64,000 bases of DNA from Micromonospora peucetia (GTDB taxonomy: Bacteria; Actinomycetota; Actinomycetes; Mycobacteriales; Micromonosporaceae): positions 2,852,001 through 2,916,000 of the forward strand of contig NZ_FMIC01000002.1 in the NCBI RefSeq assembly GCF_900091625.1, written 5' to 3'. A program made the position numbers and the translations under genes. Under the pieces are notes generated by a model. It was given only the letters and a program-made list of their open reading frames with translations, was not told the DNA's origin and did no database searches. Position 1 is the stretch's first letter. Each line of letters begins with the position of its first letter. Positions 26,760-39,412 of the stretch are shown here, piece by piece.

Positions 26760-26769
<10 letters not shown>
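25636..26769 (+). CDS. thiO: Glycine oxidase ThiO
   Basis: FAD-dependent oxidation of glycine to the imine used by ThiG. The N-terminal dinucleotide fold is VAVVGAGPVGLAIAWR, followed by GSGASHVAAGMLAPVAE. The C-terminal FAD motif is GLRPGTPDNAPILGPLPG and ATGHHRHGIVLTPVTA. GTG 25636 gives 377 residues and overlaps the thiE stop; the end overlaps thiS by 10 nt. Confidence 0.94.
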
Positions 26770-30987
<4,218 letters not shown>

Positions 30988-31100
30988 GCCGCGCGGCTGC
31001 CCACCCGGGCCGACGGGCACGCGGGCCGACGTCCGCTCAAACCCCGGTCGACGGTCGCCGGCCCCGGTCGGCCGGGGCTGGGCCGTCGTGTCCGGGGCGG

Positions 31101-33572
31101 TCAGTCGCGCTGGTGGCGGCCGGTGGAGCGCAACGACCGCCGGCCGCTCTCCTGCTCGGGCTCGTTGTCCGGGACCGGCTTGCTCAGGCCGCTCACCCAG
31201 TCCACGTATTCCTCGTCCTGCTCCGGCAGCGGCTCGGATTCCCGGTCGGCGGGGGCGTCCTCGGCCCGGGCCCGGTTGCGGCGGAACAGCCCCAGCCGGT
31301 TCCGGGCCCGTCCGGCGGGCTGCTCGGCCTCGGCGGGCGACGTCGGGCCGGCCGACGGCGCCTCCGCACCGGCGGACTGGGTGCCGTTCTCCGGCGTGGC
31401 CTCGACCGGCGTCGGGACGGGCCCGCCCTGTCGCGCGGTGGCGAGGGCCTCCCAGCTCGCGGCCCGGGCCAGGTCGGGCATCGGGGCCCGGTGGCGGGGC
31501 CGGGGCGCCGGCCCGGGCGCGGGATCTGTGGCTGGCTGAGCTGCCCTGGCGGCTGAGCCGTCCGGGACCTGGGGCGGAGCCGGCCACGCCGGGGCGGGCG
31601 GCCGGGCGGGCCGGGACGCGGCGTCGGAATCCGGCTCGACGGCCCGGCCGGGCGTCGGCTCGCCGGCGGCCTCGAAGTGCGGCACGGCGCGGCGGCCGTT
31701 GTGGTCCGACTCCGCCGCGCCGGAATCCGATCCGGCCGTGGCTCCGAACCCGGTCCCGGTCGGGCCGGTCGTGCTTGCTGTCGTCGTGCCGGTCCCGGTC
31801 CCGGTCGTGCCTGTCGCGGCGGTCGTCGTGCCGGCCTCGACAGTCGGCACGCCGGCCGGGGCTGCTGGCGTGGTCGCGCGGCGCGTCGCCGGGGATGCCT
31901 GGTCGACCGCTGTCGCTGCCGGCGCGGTCGTCCCGGTCGCGGGGGCGTCCACGGTGACGGGCATCGGGTCCGCTCCCTCCGGCGCCACGGTGACGGCGGG
32001 CTGGCGTGTCGACCGGGGCTTGCGGGGGCGGCGGGGCTTGGGCGTGCTCGGGACGGCCTGCTCTGCGGCCACGACCTCGGCCCGCTCTGCGGGCTTCGGC
32101 CCTTCGACCGCCTGCCCTGCCGGGGTCACCCCTTCGGCCGGCTGTCCGGCGGGCGCCGCCGCCTCGACCGGCTGTCCGGCGGGCGCCGCCGCCTCGACCG
32201 GCTGTCCGGCGGGCGCCGTTTCCCCGGCGAGCCGATCGACGGTTGTCGCCGCCTCGGCCGGTGGCGCCTCGGCGGCATCCCGGGCGGCCGGGCTGGTCGA
32301 GACGGCCGGGGCTGTCGGGATGCGGTCGTCGATGCTGTTTCGGGTGGCGGCGGGTTCCGGTTCGGCCGGGCCGCCGAGCGCGGGCGGGTTGTCGGAAACC
32401 CGGACCGGCGACCCGGTCGCCCACTGCGGATCCGCGTCCGTCCGGGCGTCGGCGGCGCGAGCCGGGGTGGTTCCGCCCGCAGCCGGCCAGTCCCAGTGCG
32501 GGGGGATGGCCTGGGGCGCCGAGCCGTCGTCGGTGGGGGCGGCGATCCCGTCGGAGCCCGCACCGCCGGCCTGGTCGGCGACGACCAGGCCGGCGCTGGC
32601 CAGGTCGACCGTCTCCGGCTCGTCGCCGCCGGTGGACGCCTGGCTCCGTGGCAGGGCGGGACCGGTGGGCAGCGGACGGAGAATGTCCGTCGGTGGGATT
32701 GCCCCGGTGGTGGCGGTGCGTGTGACGAGCGGCCAGCGCAGCAGTGCGGCTGCGGCCGACCCGAGCGCGCCGGCGGCCACCGCGAGCAGCGCCGCGTAGT
32801 ACGGCGTGAGCTGGTAGCGGTCGGCCGTGTCGCCCGGGCCTGCGGTCAGGTAGGCGAACGCGACCAGGACCGGGCCTGCCACCCCTGTCGCGCCGCTGAC
32901 CAGCGGCGGATGCCCGCGCCACCGGGCCAGGCCGCCCGTGGCCGCGCCGGTCAGCAGTGCCACCAGCGGCAGGACCACCAGGGCCAGCCGCTGCGCTGTC
33001 CCGGCGTCGAGCGACGCCGGCTCCAGCGCCCCGAGTCGTACGGTGTCCAGCGGCCCGGTCGAGACCAGCGACGGCGCCACCGAGACCAGGGCCAACAGCC
33101 AGACAGCGCCCGCGACCGCAGCCATGTTCCATCCCACCGGCGGCTGGAGCAGCACGGTGAGCGCGGCGCCCGCGCCAGCCAGCGCGCCGAGGACCGCGCA
33201 GATGCCGACGGCCCAGACCGGGTCCACCGAGACGAGGTCGGCGGCCCGGGCGGGCTGCATGCAGAGCGGCGCGACGACGGTGGCACCCAGCGCGGCGGCC
33301 CCGGCGACGGCGAGCCGGCGTCCGGTGCCGGCCAGCCCTCCGTCCCGACGGGCCAGGCGCTCGGTGAGCACCGCGCCCACCACGGCGGCGTTCGCCGCGA
33401 ACCAGCCCGCCCAGACGAGCTGGGCCGGCCACTGGTTGACGGTGGTGCCGGTGAAGGTGCCGGTGAGCCGGACGATGCCGAAGCCGAAGGCGATGCCGAG
33501 CTGACCGGCACCGGCCAGCAGGCTCACCCCGAGCGCGGTGAGCAGCAGTCTGCCCCAGGTCCGAAAGGCCAT
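31101..33572 (-). CDS. Large membrane protein with long disordered tail, unknown function
   Basis: About 823 residues. The N-terminal 310 residues hold about eight hydrophobic helices (WGRLLLTALGVSLLAGAGQL; VWAVGICAVLGALAGAGAAL; PVLVAFAYLTAG). The remaining 500 are Ala/Pro/Thr/Glu-rich and lack hydrophobic segments, so they are probably cytoplasmic and disordered. They include three copies of APAGQPVEAA encoded by a 30-bp DNA repeat. ATG 33572 is chosen; GTG 33590 would add six residues. It is convergent with thiC. I do not recognise a functional domain. Confidence 0.75.
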   Translation of the reverse strand: MAFRTWGRLLLTALGVSLLAGAGQLGIAFGFGIVRLTGTFTGTTVNQWPAQLVWAGWFAANAAVVGAVLTERLARRDGGLAGTGRRLAVAGAAALGATVVAPLCMQPARAADLVSVDPVWAVGICAVLGALAGAGAALTVLLQPPVGWNMAAVAGAVWLLALVSVAPSLVSTGPLDTVRLGALEPASLDAGTAQRLALVVLPLVALLTGAATGGLARWRGHPPLVSGATGVAGPVLVAFAYLTAGPGDTADRYQLTPYYAALLAVAAGALGSAAAALLRWPLVTRTATTGAIPPTDILRPLPTGPALPRSQASTGGDEPETVDLASAGLVVADQAGGAGSDGIAAPTDDGSAPQAIPPHWDWPAAGGTTPARAADARTDADPQWATGSPVRVSDNPPALGGPAEPEPAATRNSIDDRIPTAPAVSTSPAARDAAEAPPAEAATTVDRLAGETAPAGQPVEAAAPAGQPVEAAAPAGQPAEGVTPAGQAVEGPKPAERAEVVAAEQAVPSTPKPRRPRKPRSTRQPAVTVAPEGADPMPVTVDAPATGTTAPAATAVDQASPATRRATTPAAPAGVPTVEAGTTTAATGTTGTGTGTTTASTTGPTGTGFGATAGSDSGAAESDHNGRRAVPHFEAAGEPTPGRAVEPDSDAASRPARPPAPAWPAPPQVPDGSAARAAQPATDPAPGPAPRPRHRAPMPDLARAASWEALATARQGGPVPTPVEATPENGTQSAGAEAPSAGPTSPAEAEQPAGRARNRLGLFRRNRARAEDAPADRESEPLPEQDEEYVDWVSGLSKPVPDNEPEQESGRRSLRSTGRHQRD
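32101..32220 (-). repeat. 30-bp in-frame tandem repeat within the membrane protein gene
   Basis: Units 32131-32160, 32161-32190 and 32191-32220 are nearly identical, with a degenerate fourth at 32101-32130. The 30-bp period keeps frame and encodes APAGQPVEAA-type decapeptides on the minus strand. Confidence 0.9.
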
Positions 33573-33648
33573 GTCCGGCACGTTACGCACCTGTTGACCA
33601 GGCCGCCACCGGCGCGCCGCGAGCCGGGGCCGACCCGCCGGCCAGCGG

Positions 33649-33732
33649 TTACCTCAGTTCGACCAGCCGGGCCAGGTAGGTGGTGTCGCCCACGTTGGTG
33701 AATATGTGCACCGAGCTCCGGCTGCGTGTCGG
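33649..33732 (-). other. Coding-like tail in frame after the LLM stop codon
   Basis: Directly after the TGA of the LLM gene the same frame continues for 27 codons to a TAA. The last 20 read VHIFTNVGDTTYLARLVELR, with 18 of 20 third positions G or C, as in real genes here. It could be the fossil C-terminus of a lost gene or a separate GTG-started peptide. No family is recognised. Confidence 0.3.
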
Positions 33733-34683
33733 TCAGCGGGTTCCGGAGAGTTGGGGGAGCACCTCGCCGGCGATGAGTTCCAGATGGTCGAGGTCGGCGA
33801 TGTCGATCAGCCGCAGGTGCACCCGGGTGGTGCCGATCGCGGCGAACTCGCCGATCCGGTCGACGAGCTGCGCGGGCGAGCCGACCACCGGGTCCTCCGG
33901 CGGTAGTGAGCTCTTGACATGCAGCGGTGCGGCACGCCGGTGCGCCTCGGCGTCGGTGCGGCCGATCGCCACCACGATTCCGGCGGAGAGCGTCAGCGGG
34001 GCACGTCCCGACTCGGCCCGGCCGGCCCGGTCGCAGGCCTCCCGCACCCGCTCGTACGCGGCGGCGGTCTCCGTGACGGTCTTGAACGGTGTGTTGAACT
34101 CGTCGGCGTACCGGGCGGCGAGTTCGGGGGTGCGCTTCGGGCCACGGCCACCGACGATGACCGGCGGGCCGGGCAGCTGCACCGGCTTCGGCAGCGCCGG
34201 GGCGTCCACCAGCCGGTAGTGGTCGCCGGTGAAGCTGTACGTCTCGCCCGGCGGCGTCCGCCACAGCCCGGTGAGGATCTCCAACTGCTCGGCCAGCCGG
34301 TCGAAGCGTTCGCCGACGCCGGGGAACGGGATGCCGTAGGAGGTGTGCTCCCGCTCGTACCAGCCGGCGCCGATGCCCAGCTCGACCCGGCCGCCGCTCA
34401 TCTGGTCGACCTGGGCCACCATCACCGCCAGCGGGCCGGGCAGCCGGAAGGTGGCCGAGGTGACCAGCGTGCCGAGCCGGATCCGGCTGGTCTCCCGGGC
34501 CAGCGCGGCCAGCGTCAGCCAGGCGTCGGTCGGGCCGGGAAGCCCGGCCTCGTCGCCCAAGGCCTGGTAGTGGTCGGCGCGGAGGAAGCCCTCGAAGCCG
34601 CCGTCCTCGACCAGCCGGGCGAAGCGGAGCTGGTCGTCGTAGCTGGCGCCCCGGTGCGGCTCCGTGAACACGGACACCCGCAT
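33733..34683 (-). CDS. LLM-class flavin/F420-dependent oxidoreductase
   Basis: The luciferase-like TIM barrel (316 residues) begins MRVSVFTEPHRGASYDDQLR and has LGTLVTSATFRLPG, QMSGGRVELGIGAGWYEREH and PPVIVGGRGPKRTPELAARY, typical of F420-dependent members in actinobacteria. It follows the NitT/TauT-type ATPase on the minus strand; the ATPase stop lies between a GTG at 34689 and the ATG at 34683. Pairing with a sulfonate-type importer suggests oxidative attack on the imported compound, as in SsuD, but this is inference. Confidence 0.88.
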   Translation of the reverse strand: MRVSVFTEPHRGASYDDQLRFARLVEDGGFEGFLRADHYQALGDEAGLPGPTDAWLTLAALARETSRIRLGTLVTSATFRLPGPLAVMVAQVDQMSGGRVELGIGAGWYEREHTSYGIPFPGVGERFDRLAEQLEILTGLWRTPPGETYSFTGDHYRLVDAPALPKPVQLPGPPVIVGGRGPKRTPELAARYADEFNTPFKTVTETAAAYERVREACDRAGRAESGRAPLTLSAGIVVAIGRTDAEAHRRAAPLHVKSSLPPEDPVVGSPAQLVDRIGEFAAIGTTRVHLRLIDIADLDHLELIAGEVLPQLSGTR

Positions 34684-34685
34684 GC

Positions 34686-35471
34686 TCACCGTCCCTCCGC
34701 TCCGACCGTCGCCGGCAGGTCCCGCTCCATGAGGAGTTCGTGCAGGTCGGCGCTGACCCGTGCGACGTCCGCCAGGTGCGCGTTGCGGCCGAGGGTGCGC
34801 GGCCGGGGGATGTGCACGTCGACCACCTTGCGGATCCGGCCGGGCCGAGGGCTGAGCACGACCACCCGGTCGGCCAGCAGCACCGCCTCGTCGATCGAGT
34901 GGGTGACGAAGACGACGGTGGCCCCGGACGTCATGTGCACACGTTGCAGCTCGCCGGAGAGTTCCTCGCGGGTGAGCGCGTCGAGCGCGGAGAACGGCTC
35001 GTCCATCAGCATCACCCGGGGCTCGCTGATCAGCGACCGGCACAGCGAGACCCGCTGCTGCATGCCGCCGGAGAGCTCGTGGGGCAGTCGCTTCTCGAAG
35101 CCGCCCAGCCCGGCGAGGTCCAGCAGTTGCCGGGCCCGGTCGCGGTGCCTGGCCCGCTTCCAGCCGAACATCTCCACCGGGAGCAGGACGTTGTCCAGGA
35201 CCGTGCGCCAGGGGAGCAGGGCCGGTCGCTGGAAGAGCATCGCGATGTCCCGGCGTGGCTTGGTGATCGGCGTACCGGCCACGGTGATGCGGCCCTCGCT
35301 CACCGGGAGCAGGCCGGCGATCAGCCGCAGCAGGGTGGACTTGCCGCAGCCGGAGCGGCCCAGCACGGCGACGAACTCGCCCGCCGTGACGTTGAGATCG
35401 ATGCCGCGCAGCGCCTCGACGCGACCGCTGCGGCCGTCGAAGGTGCGGGACACCCCGGAAAGCTCGATCAT
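34686..35471 (-). CDS. ABC transporter ATP-binding protein, NitT/TauT (SsuB-like) family
   Basis: The 261-residue cassette has Walker A LGRSGCGKSTLLRLIAG, Q-loop MLFQRPALLPWRTV, signature LSGGMQQRVSLCRSL, Walker B VMLMDEPFSALDALTREEL and switch His in VFVTHSIDEAV. It is the energy subunit of the importer whose binding protein and permease are encoded divergently at 35739-37729. It is co-transcribed with the LLM oxidoreductase. Confidence 0.93.
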   Translation of the reverse strand: MIELSGVSRTFDGRSGRVEALRGIDLNVTAGEFVAVLGRSGCGKSTLLRLIAGLLPVSEGRITVAGTPITKPRRDIAMLFQRPALLPWRTVLDNVLLPVEMFGWKRARHRDRARQLLDLAGLGGFEKRLPHELSGGMQQRVSLCRSLISEPRVMLMDEPFSALDALTREELSGELQRVHMTSGATVVFVTHSIDEAVLLADRVVVLSPRPGRIRKVVDVHIPRPRTLGRNAHLADVARVSADLHELLMERDLPATVGAEGR

Positions 35472-35738
35472 CTCCGGCGGCCTCCTGAGTCGACGATCAG
35501 TAGTGGCGGCCCAGGGTAACCGGCTCGTGTGGATGGGTGGTCGTCCGGGGTGGACGCGAGTTTTTTTCCATAACGAAACCCGGTAGGTCTGGCATTACGA
35601 AGGGTGGTTTCTCGTACGCTGTGCGCTCGAACAGTCCCCTCACGATGGTGGATGCCGGCTTCACCCCCCGCCGGCCCGCCAGACAACCCCTCCGGCGGCG
35701 GCGCGCGCCGCTCCGGTCGGAAAGGACATGGTGCACTG
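35472..35738. promoter_or_regulatory. Divergent control region with long, structured leader
   Basis: The 267-nt gap separates the ATPase (minus) from the binding protein (plus). It has an A/T-rich GAGTTTTTTTCCATAACGAA segment at about 35558-35577 and then a GC-rich leader with GCCGGC/GCCGGC and GCGGCG/CGCCGC pairings up to the start codon. The leader may be a cis-acting RNA, but I could not assign it to a known class. Confidence 0.45.
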
Positions 35739-36770
35739 ATGAGAAGGCTGACCCGTACGGTCGCTGCCGCTGCGCTGGCCACCGCCCTCGCCCTGGTCTC
35801 CGGGTGCAGCGGCGACTCGGACTCCGGCGCCGACGCCAAGGGCGGCAGCGGCGGGGCGTTGGAGAAGGTGACCTACCTCACCTCGTTCGGCAACTTCGGC
35901 CGTGACTCCTACGCCTGGGTCGCGAAGGAGAAGGGCTTCTTCAAGGATGCCGGGTTCGACGTCGACATCAAGCCGGGGCAGGGCACCGGGGCGGTGATCC
36001 AGCAGGTCGTCGCCGGCAAGGCCCAGTTCGGCCCGATCGACCTCACCGGCGGTCTGCTCCAGCTCGGCGGCGGCCAGGCCAAGGACTTCGTCGCGGTCGC
36101 GGCGATCCAGCAGCGCACCATGGCCGCCATCGCCACCGTCGAGGGCAAGGGCATCGCGTCGCCGAAGGACCTGGAGGGCAGGAAGCTCGCCGACACCGAG
36201 AGTTCCGTCGTCCGCAACCTCTTCCCGACGTACGCCCGGATGGCCGGCGTGGACGCCAGCAAGGTGACCTGGGTCAACGGCCAGGCCCAGGACCTGATGG
36301 GCATGCTCGGCTCCGGCACGGTGGACGGCATCGGCCAGTTCGTCGTCGGCCAGCCCACCATCGAGACGGTGACCAAGAAGAAGGCCGTCATGCTGCCGTA
36401 CAGCAACGTGATGCAGGACCTCTACGGCAACGTGCTGATCACCTCCTCCAAGCTCGCCAAGGACAAGCCGGAGATGGTCAAGCGGTTCACCGCGGCCCTG
36501 ATGAAGGGCCTGGACTACGCGCTGACCAATCCGCAGGAGGCGGGTGACCTGCTGAAGAAGAACGTCGACGCCGCGAACCCCACGGCAGCCGCCAACGAGC
36601 TCCAGCTCATGGCCGGCTACGTGCGCTCCAGCAACTCCGGCACCCAGCTCGGCACCCTGGACAGCGGCCGGGTCGCCAAGAGCATCGCGATCCTGCAGGG
36701 TGCCGGCGCGCTCAAGGAGAACATCACCCCCGACCAGATCATCGATTTCAGCCTCGCGCCGAAGGCCTGA
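35739..36770 (+). CDS. ABC transporter substrate-binding lipoprotein, NitT/TauT (NMT1/SsuA-like)
   Basis: The signal peptide runs MRRLTRTVAAAALATALALV with a lipobox LVSGC, so C23 should be lipidated. The mature part is an NMT1/SsuA-type two-lobed binding protein (SYAWVAKEKGFFKDAGFDVD, GKAQFGPIDLTGG, GSGTVDGIGQFVVGQPTIET). 343 residues, ATG 35739 after GGAAAGGAC. A hairpin after the gene may keep it more abundant than the permease. Ligand unknown; sulfonates, taurine or pyrimidine precursors are possible. Confidence 0.88.
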   Translation: MRRLTRTVAAAALATALALVSGCSGDSDSGADAKGGSGGALEKVTYLTSFGNFGRDSYAWVAKEKGFFKDAGFDVDIKPGQGTGAVIQQVVAGKAQFGPIDLTGGLLQLGGGQAKDFVAVAAIQQRTMAAIATVEGKGIASPKDLEGRKLADTESSVVRNLFPTYARMAGVDASKVTWVNGQAQDLMGMLGSGTVDGIGQFVVGQPTIETVTKKKAVMLPYSNVMQDLYGNVLITSSKLAKDKPEMVKRFTAALMKGLDYALTNPQEAGDLLKKNVDAANPTAAANELQLMAGYVRSSNSGTQLGTLDSGRVAKSIAILQGAGALKENITPDQIIDFSLAPKA

Positions 36771-36791
36771 TCGAAGCCGACCGTGCCACGG

Positions 36792-36831
36792 GGGTGCGGT
36801 CCACCGGGGACGAACCCGGGGGGCCGCACCC
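36792..36831 (+). terminator. Intercistronic hairpin after the binding-protein gene
   Basis: GGGTGCGG at 36792-36799 pairs with CCGCACCC at 36824-36831, and an inner CCGGGG/CCCGG can extend it. It lies in the 101-nt gap before the permease, a common place for partial terminators that raise binding-protein output. Confidence 0.5.
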
Positions 36832-36871
36832 TCGTCGCGTGCCGGCGCCGGCCGGCAGGAGAGGAGGACCC

Positions 36872-37729
36872 GTGACGGAGACGACCGGTATCCGGTCCGG
36901 CCACACCGGGACGGAGCGGGCGGGTGACGGTGCGTCCCACCCGGCGCCCGAGCGCCGATCCGCCGTACGCCCGGCGGCCGTCGGCCTGCCGCTGCTCGGC
37001 GCGGTGATCACGCTGGCCGTCTGGTGGCTGGTGACGTCGGGGCTGGAACTGGTGCACCCGGTGTCCCTGCCCCCGCCGCAGGCGGTGTGGCAGGCGCTGA
37101 CCGCGGGAATCGACGTGCTGATGCCGGCGCTGGGGGTGACCACCATGATGACGGTGGTCGGCTTCCTGCTGTCGACGGTCGCCGGGGTGCTGATCGGGAT
37201 GGCGCTGGCCGCGTCCCGGCGCGTCGAGCGGATGTTCGCGCCGCTGCTGGTGGCGGTCAACGCGGTGCCGAAGATCGCCCTCGGTCCGCTGCTGGTGGTC
37301 TCGGTCGGCTGGGGTTCGAAGCCGATCCTGACCATGGTGTTCCTGTTGTGTTTCTTCCCGATCGTGCTGTCCACGGCGACCGGCCTCACCACCACCCCGG
37401 CCGACCTGGCCGAGCTGGCCCGGTCGCTGAACGCCTCGTGGTGGCAGGCGTTCCGCAAGGTGCGCTTCCCCGCCGCGCTGCCGCAGATCTTCATCGGGCT
37501 GAAGGTGGCGATGCCGTTGGCCGCGATCGGCGCGGTGATCGGGGAGTTCTACTCCGACAAGCAGGGGCTGGGCTACCAGATCCTGCAGTACAACGGCATC
37601 GGGGACACTGCGACGGCCTGGGCGGCGATCGTGCTGATCGCGCTGATGAGCATCCTGCTCTACAGCGCACTGTCCCTGGTCGAGCGCCTCGCCCTGCCGT
37701 GGGTCCGCGCCACCACGTCGGCCCGGTGA
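36872..37729 (+). CDS. ABC transporter permease, NitT/TauT (SsuC-like) family
   Basis: The 285-residue protein has a polar N-terminus of 35 residues and then about six transmembrane helices. The EAA-type cytoplasmic loop appears as ELARSLNASWWQAFRKVRFP followed by AALPQIFIGLKVAMPLA. GTG 36872 has GAGAGGAGGA upstream. Together with the ATPase at 34686 and the binding protein at 35739 it completes an importer. Confidence 0.93.
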   Translation: MTETTGIRSGHTGTERAGDGASHPAPERRSAVRPAAVGLPLLGAVITLAVWWLVTSGLELVHPVSLPPPQAVWQALTAGIDVLMPALGVTTMMTVVGFLLSTVAGVLIGMALAASRRVERMFAPLLVAVNAVPKIALGPLLVVSVGWGSKPILTMVFLLCFFPIVLSTATGLTTTPADLAELARSLNASWWQAFRKVRFPAALPQIFIGLKVAMPLAAIGAVIGEFYSDKQGLGYQILQYNGIGDTATAWAAIVLIALMSILLYSALSLVERLALPWVRATTSAR

Positions 37730-37747
37730 TCCGTCAGGCCGACCGAG

Positions 37748-37779
37748 GGTGTGGCCCGCCGCGTGCGGCGGGCCACACC
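37748..37779. terminator. Bidirectional terminator between convergent transporter genes
   Basis: A 15-bp perfect stem (GGTGTGGCCCGCCGC at 37748-37762 with 37765-37779) lies between the permease stop and the convergent binding-protein stop. It should end both transcripts. Confidence 0.75.
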
Positions 37780-37784
37780 GCCCC

Positions 37785-38966
37785 TCAACTCGCGAGGCGC
37801 CACCGCCCGTTGCGCGCGACCAAGGTGGTGAGGGCCTGCGGCATCAGGCCGGAGTGGTTGTCCGGGGTCATCCGGATCGGCCCGGAGAGGCCGTCCATCT
37901 GGATCGTCTCCAGCACGTTTCGGACCCCCTCGCGGTCGACCTGGCCGGCCTCGCCGCCCGCGCGCAGCTCGGCGTCTGCGATGAGCTGCACCGCGTCGGC
38001 CGCGAACGAGGAGGAGCCGTTGTATCCGCCGAAACGGGCGGTGTAGTCCTGGAACCACTGCCGGCGGGCCGCCTTCGCCGGGGTGGTGGCGATGACGTCG
38101 TCGATCACCATCGTCTGGGTGAAGACCATCGTCGTGCGCTCGGTCGCCCCCGACGCGGCGCCGAGGAAGAGGTCGCCGGCCGCCGCCGCATCGAAGAAGA
38201 GGCCGCCCCCGAACTTGGCCTGCTTGGCGGCGGTGGCGGCGAGGGTTGCCTGCTCCGCCGGGGTCCAGACGACCAGCGCGGCCGGCTTCTCCTCGACCAG
38301 GTCCCGGACCTGCCGGCCGATTTCGGTGTCGGTGGTGCGCACTGCCTCCTCGCGCAGCACCTTGATGCCGGCCTTCGCGAACTCGGCGCGCAGTGCGGTC
38401 AGCCCTTCACGGCCGTAGGCGTCGTCGCTGTGCAGCACGCCCGCCTTGCGGACGCCCTTGCGGCGCATCTCCGAGGCGAGGGCGGCGGCGCTGTCGGCCG
38501 CGTTCGGGGAGAGCTTGAACACGTACCGCCGGTCGGCGACCGGACTGGAGACAGCACCGGACGGGGCGAGCGCAATGGTGGGAATTCGCTTCTCGTTGAT
38601 GGTACGCACGGCGCCGACGGCGCATTCGTTGCAGCCGCCCATGATGATCGCACTGACTTGGGAATCAGCGCTGAAGTCGCCGATGTTTCGCAGCGACTCG
38701 CTCGCGTCCGACCGGTTGTCCTTCACCCGCAGCTCGACCCGACGGCCGTTCAGCGCGCCGGAGGAGTTCAGCTGCTCGACCTTCAGCTCCAGCGCCCGCT
38801 GGTACGCCATGCCGACGGGGGCCGCCGCGCCGGAGAGCTCAAGGTCCGCGGCGATGATGATGGGACTGGTGTCCTGCTCGTCCGCGCCGAGCTGGCAGCC
38901 GGTGAGCGTGGTGGCCAGCACGGCCGATGCGAGCGCCGCGGCGGTCGCGGAGCGGATGGGGCTCAA
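37785..38966 (-). CDS. Orphan branched-chain-amino-acid-type substrate-binding lipoprotein
   Basis: The signal peptide and lipobox TTLTGC place the lipidated Cys at residue 24. The rest is a Peripla_BP_6 (LivJ-like) type I binding fold: IIIAADLELSGAAAPVGMAY, LNSSGALNGRRVELRVKDNR, AIIMGGCNECAVGAVRTINE, KAGVLHSDDAYGREGLTALR. TTG 38966 is chosen because GGAGGAC sits 7 nt upstream. No Liv permease or ATPase is nearby, and it is divergent from the conservon kinase, so a sensing role is possible. 393 residues. Confidence 0.85.
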   Translation of the reverse strand: MSPIRSATAAALASAVLATTLTGCQLGADEQDTSPIIIAADLELSGAAAPVGMAYQRALELKVEQLNSSGALNGRRVELRVKDNRSDASESLRNIGDFSADSQVSAIIMGGCNECAVGAVRTINEKRIPTIALAPSGAVSSPVADRRYVFKLSPNAADSAAALASEMRRKGVRKAGVLHSDDAYGREGLTALRAEFAKAGIKVLREEAVRTTDTEIGRQVRDLVEEKPAALVVWTPAEQATLAATAAKQAKFGGGLFFDAAAAGDLFLGAASGATERTTMVFTQTMVIDDVIATTPAKAARRQWFQDYTARFGGYNGSSSFAADAVQLIADAELRAGGEAGQVDREGVRNVLETIQMDGLSGPIRMTPDNHSGLMPQALTTLVARNGRWRLAS

Positions 38967-39412
38967 CTCAGTCCTCCAGATGCGGCCCGGGCACTGCCCG
39001 GTCACCGCCGGGTTGTCCGTCCTCAGTAGAGGAACGGGATCGGTCTGCCGTACGGTGTGCGCGAAGCCTGCAAAACATTGCCAACGCCGGGGCCCTGCGG
39101 TCAAGCCGAGCGCCGGAAGCGTTTCGGGACGCGTATCCCACATGGTGGTGCAACGGGAAGTTTGCAAACGCTTACTAATACGACACGGATGACCACCCTG
39201 GAGTTACATGCCCTGTTCACGGGCATGGAGAATTGAAGGTATTAGTTGACCGGATCACGGGATGCGTGCCCTCCAACCGTTTCCTACCCCGCTGCGACTT
39301 CCCAAACAGGATCACTTCTGATGAAATCGCGGCCGTGCCGCGTGTGGCGCAGTCCGCTGCACCGGGCACGAGTCGGCGGGGCAGGCATGGAAGAAACGAC
39401 GGAGGCGATGTC
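38967..39412. promoter_or_regulatory. 446-bp divergent gap between the orphan lipoprotein and the conservon
   Basis: No gene is supported. The gap is less GC-rich than its surroundings (for example GCAAACGCTTACTAATACGA at 39163-39182), consistent with promoters in both directions. CATGCCC at 39207-39213 pairs with GGGCATG at 39221-39227, a possible operator or hairpin. No named regulator site is recognised. Confidence 0.5.

Noticed and set aside
35600..35738. SAM-type riboswitch before the binding protein gene
   Set aside because: Only CAACCCCTCC and a few GC pairings resemble the consensus. The conserved core could not be aligned by eye, so it is kept as an unassigned leader.
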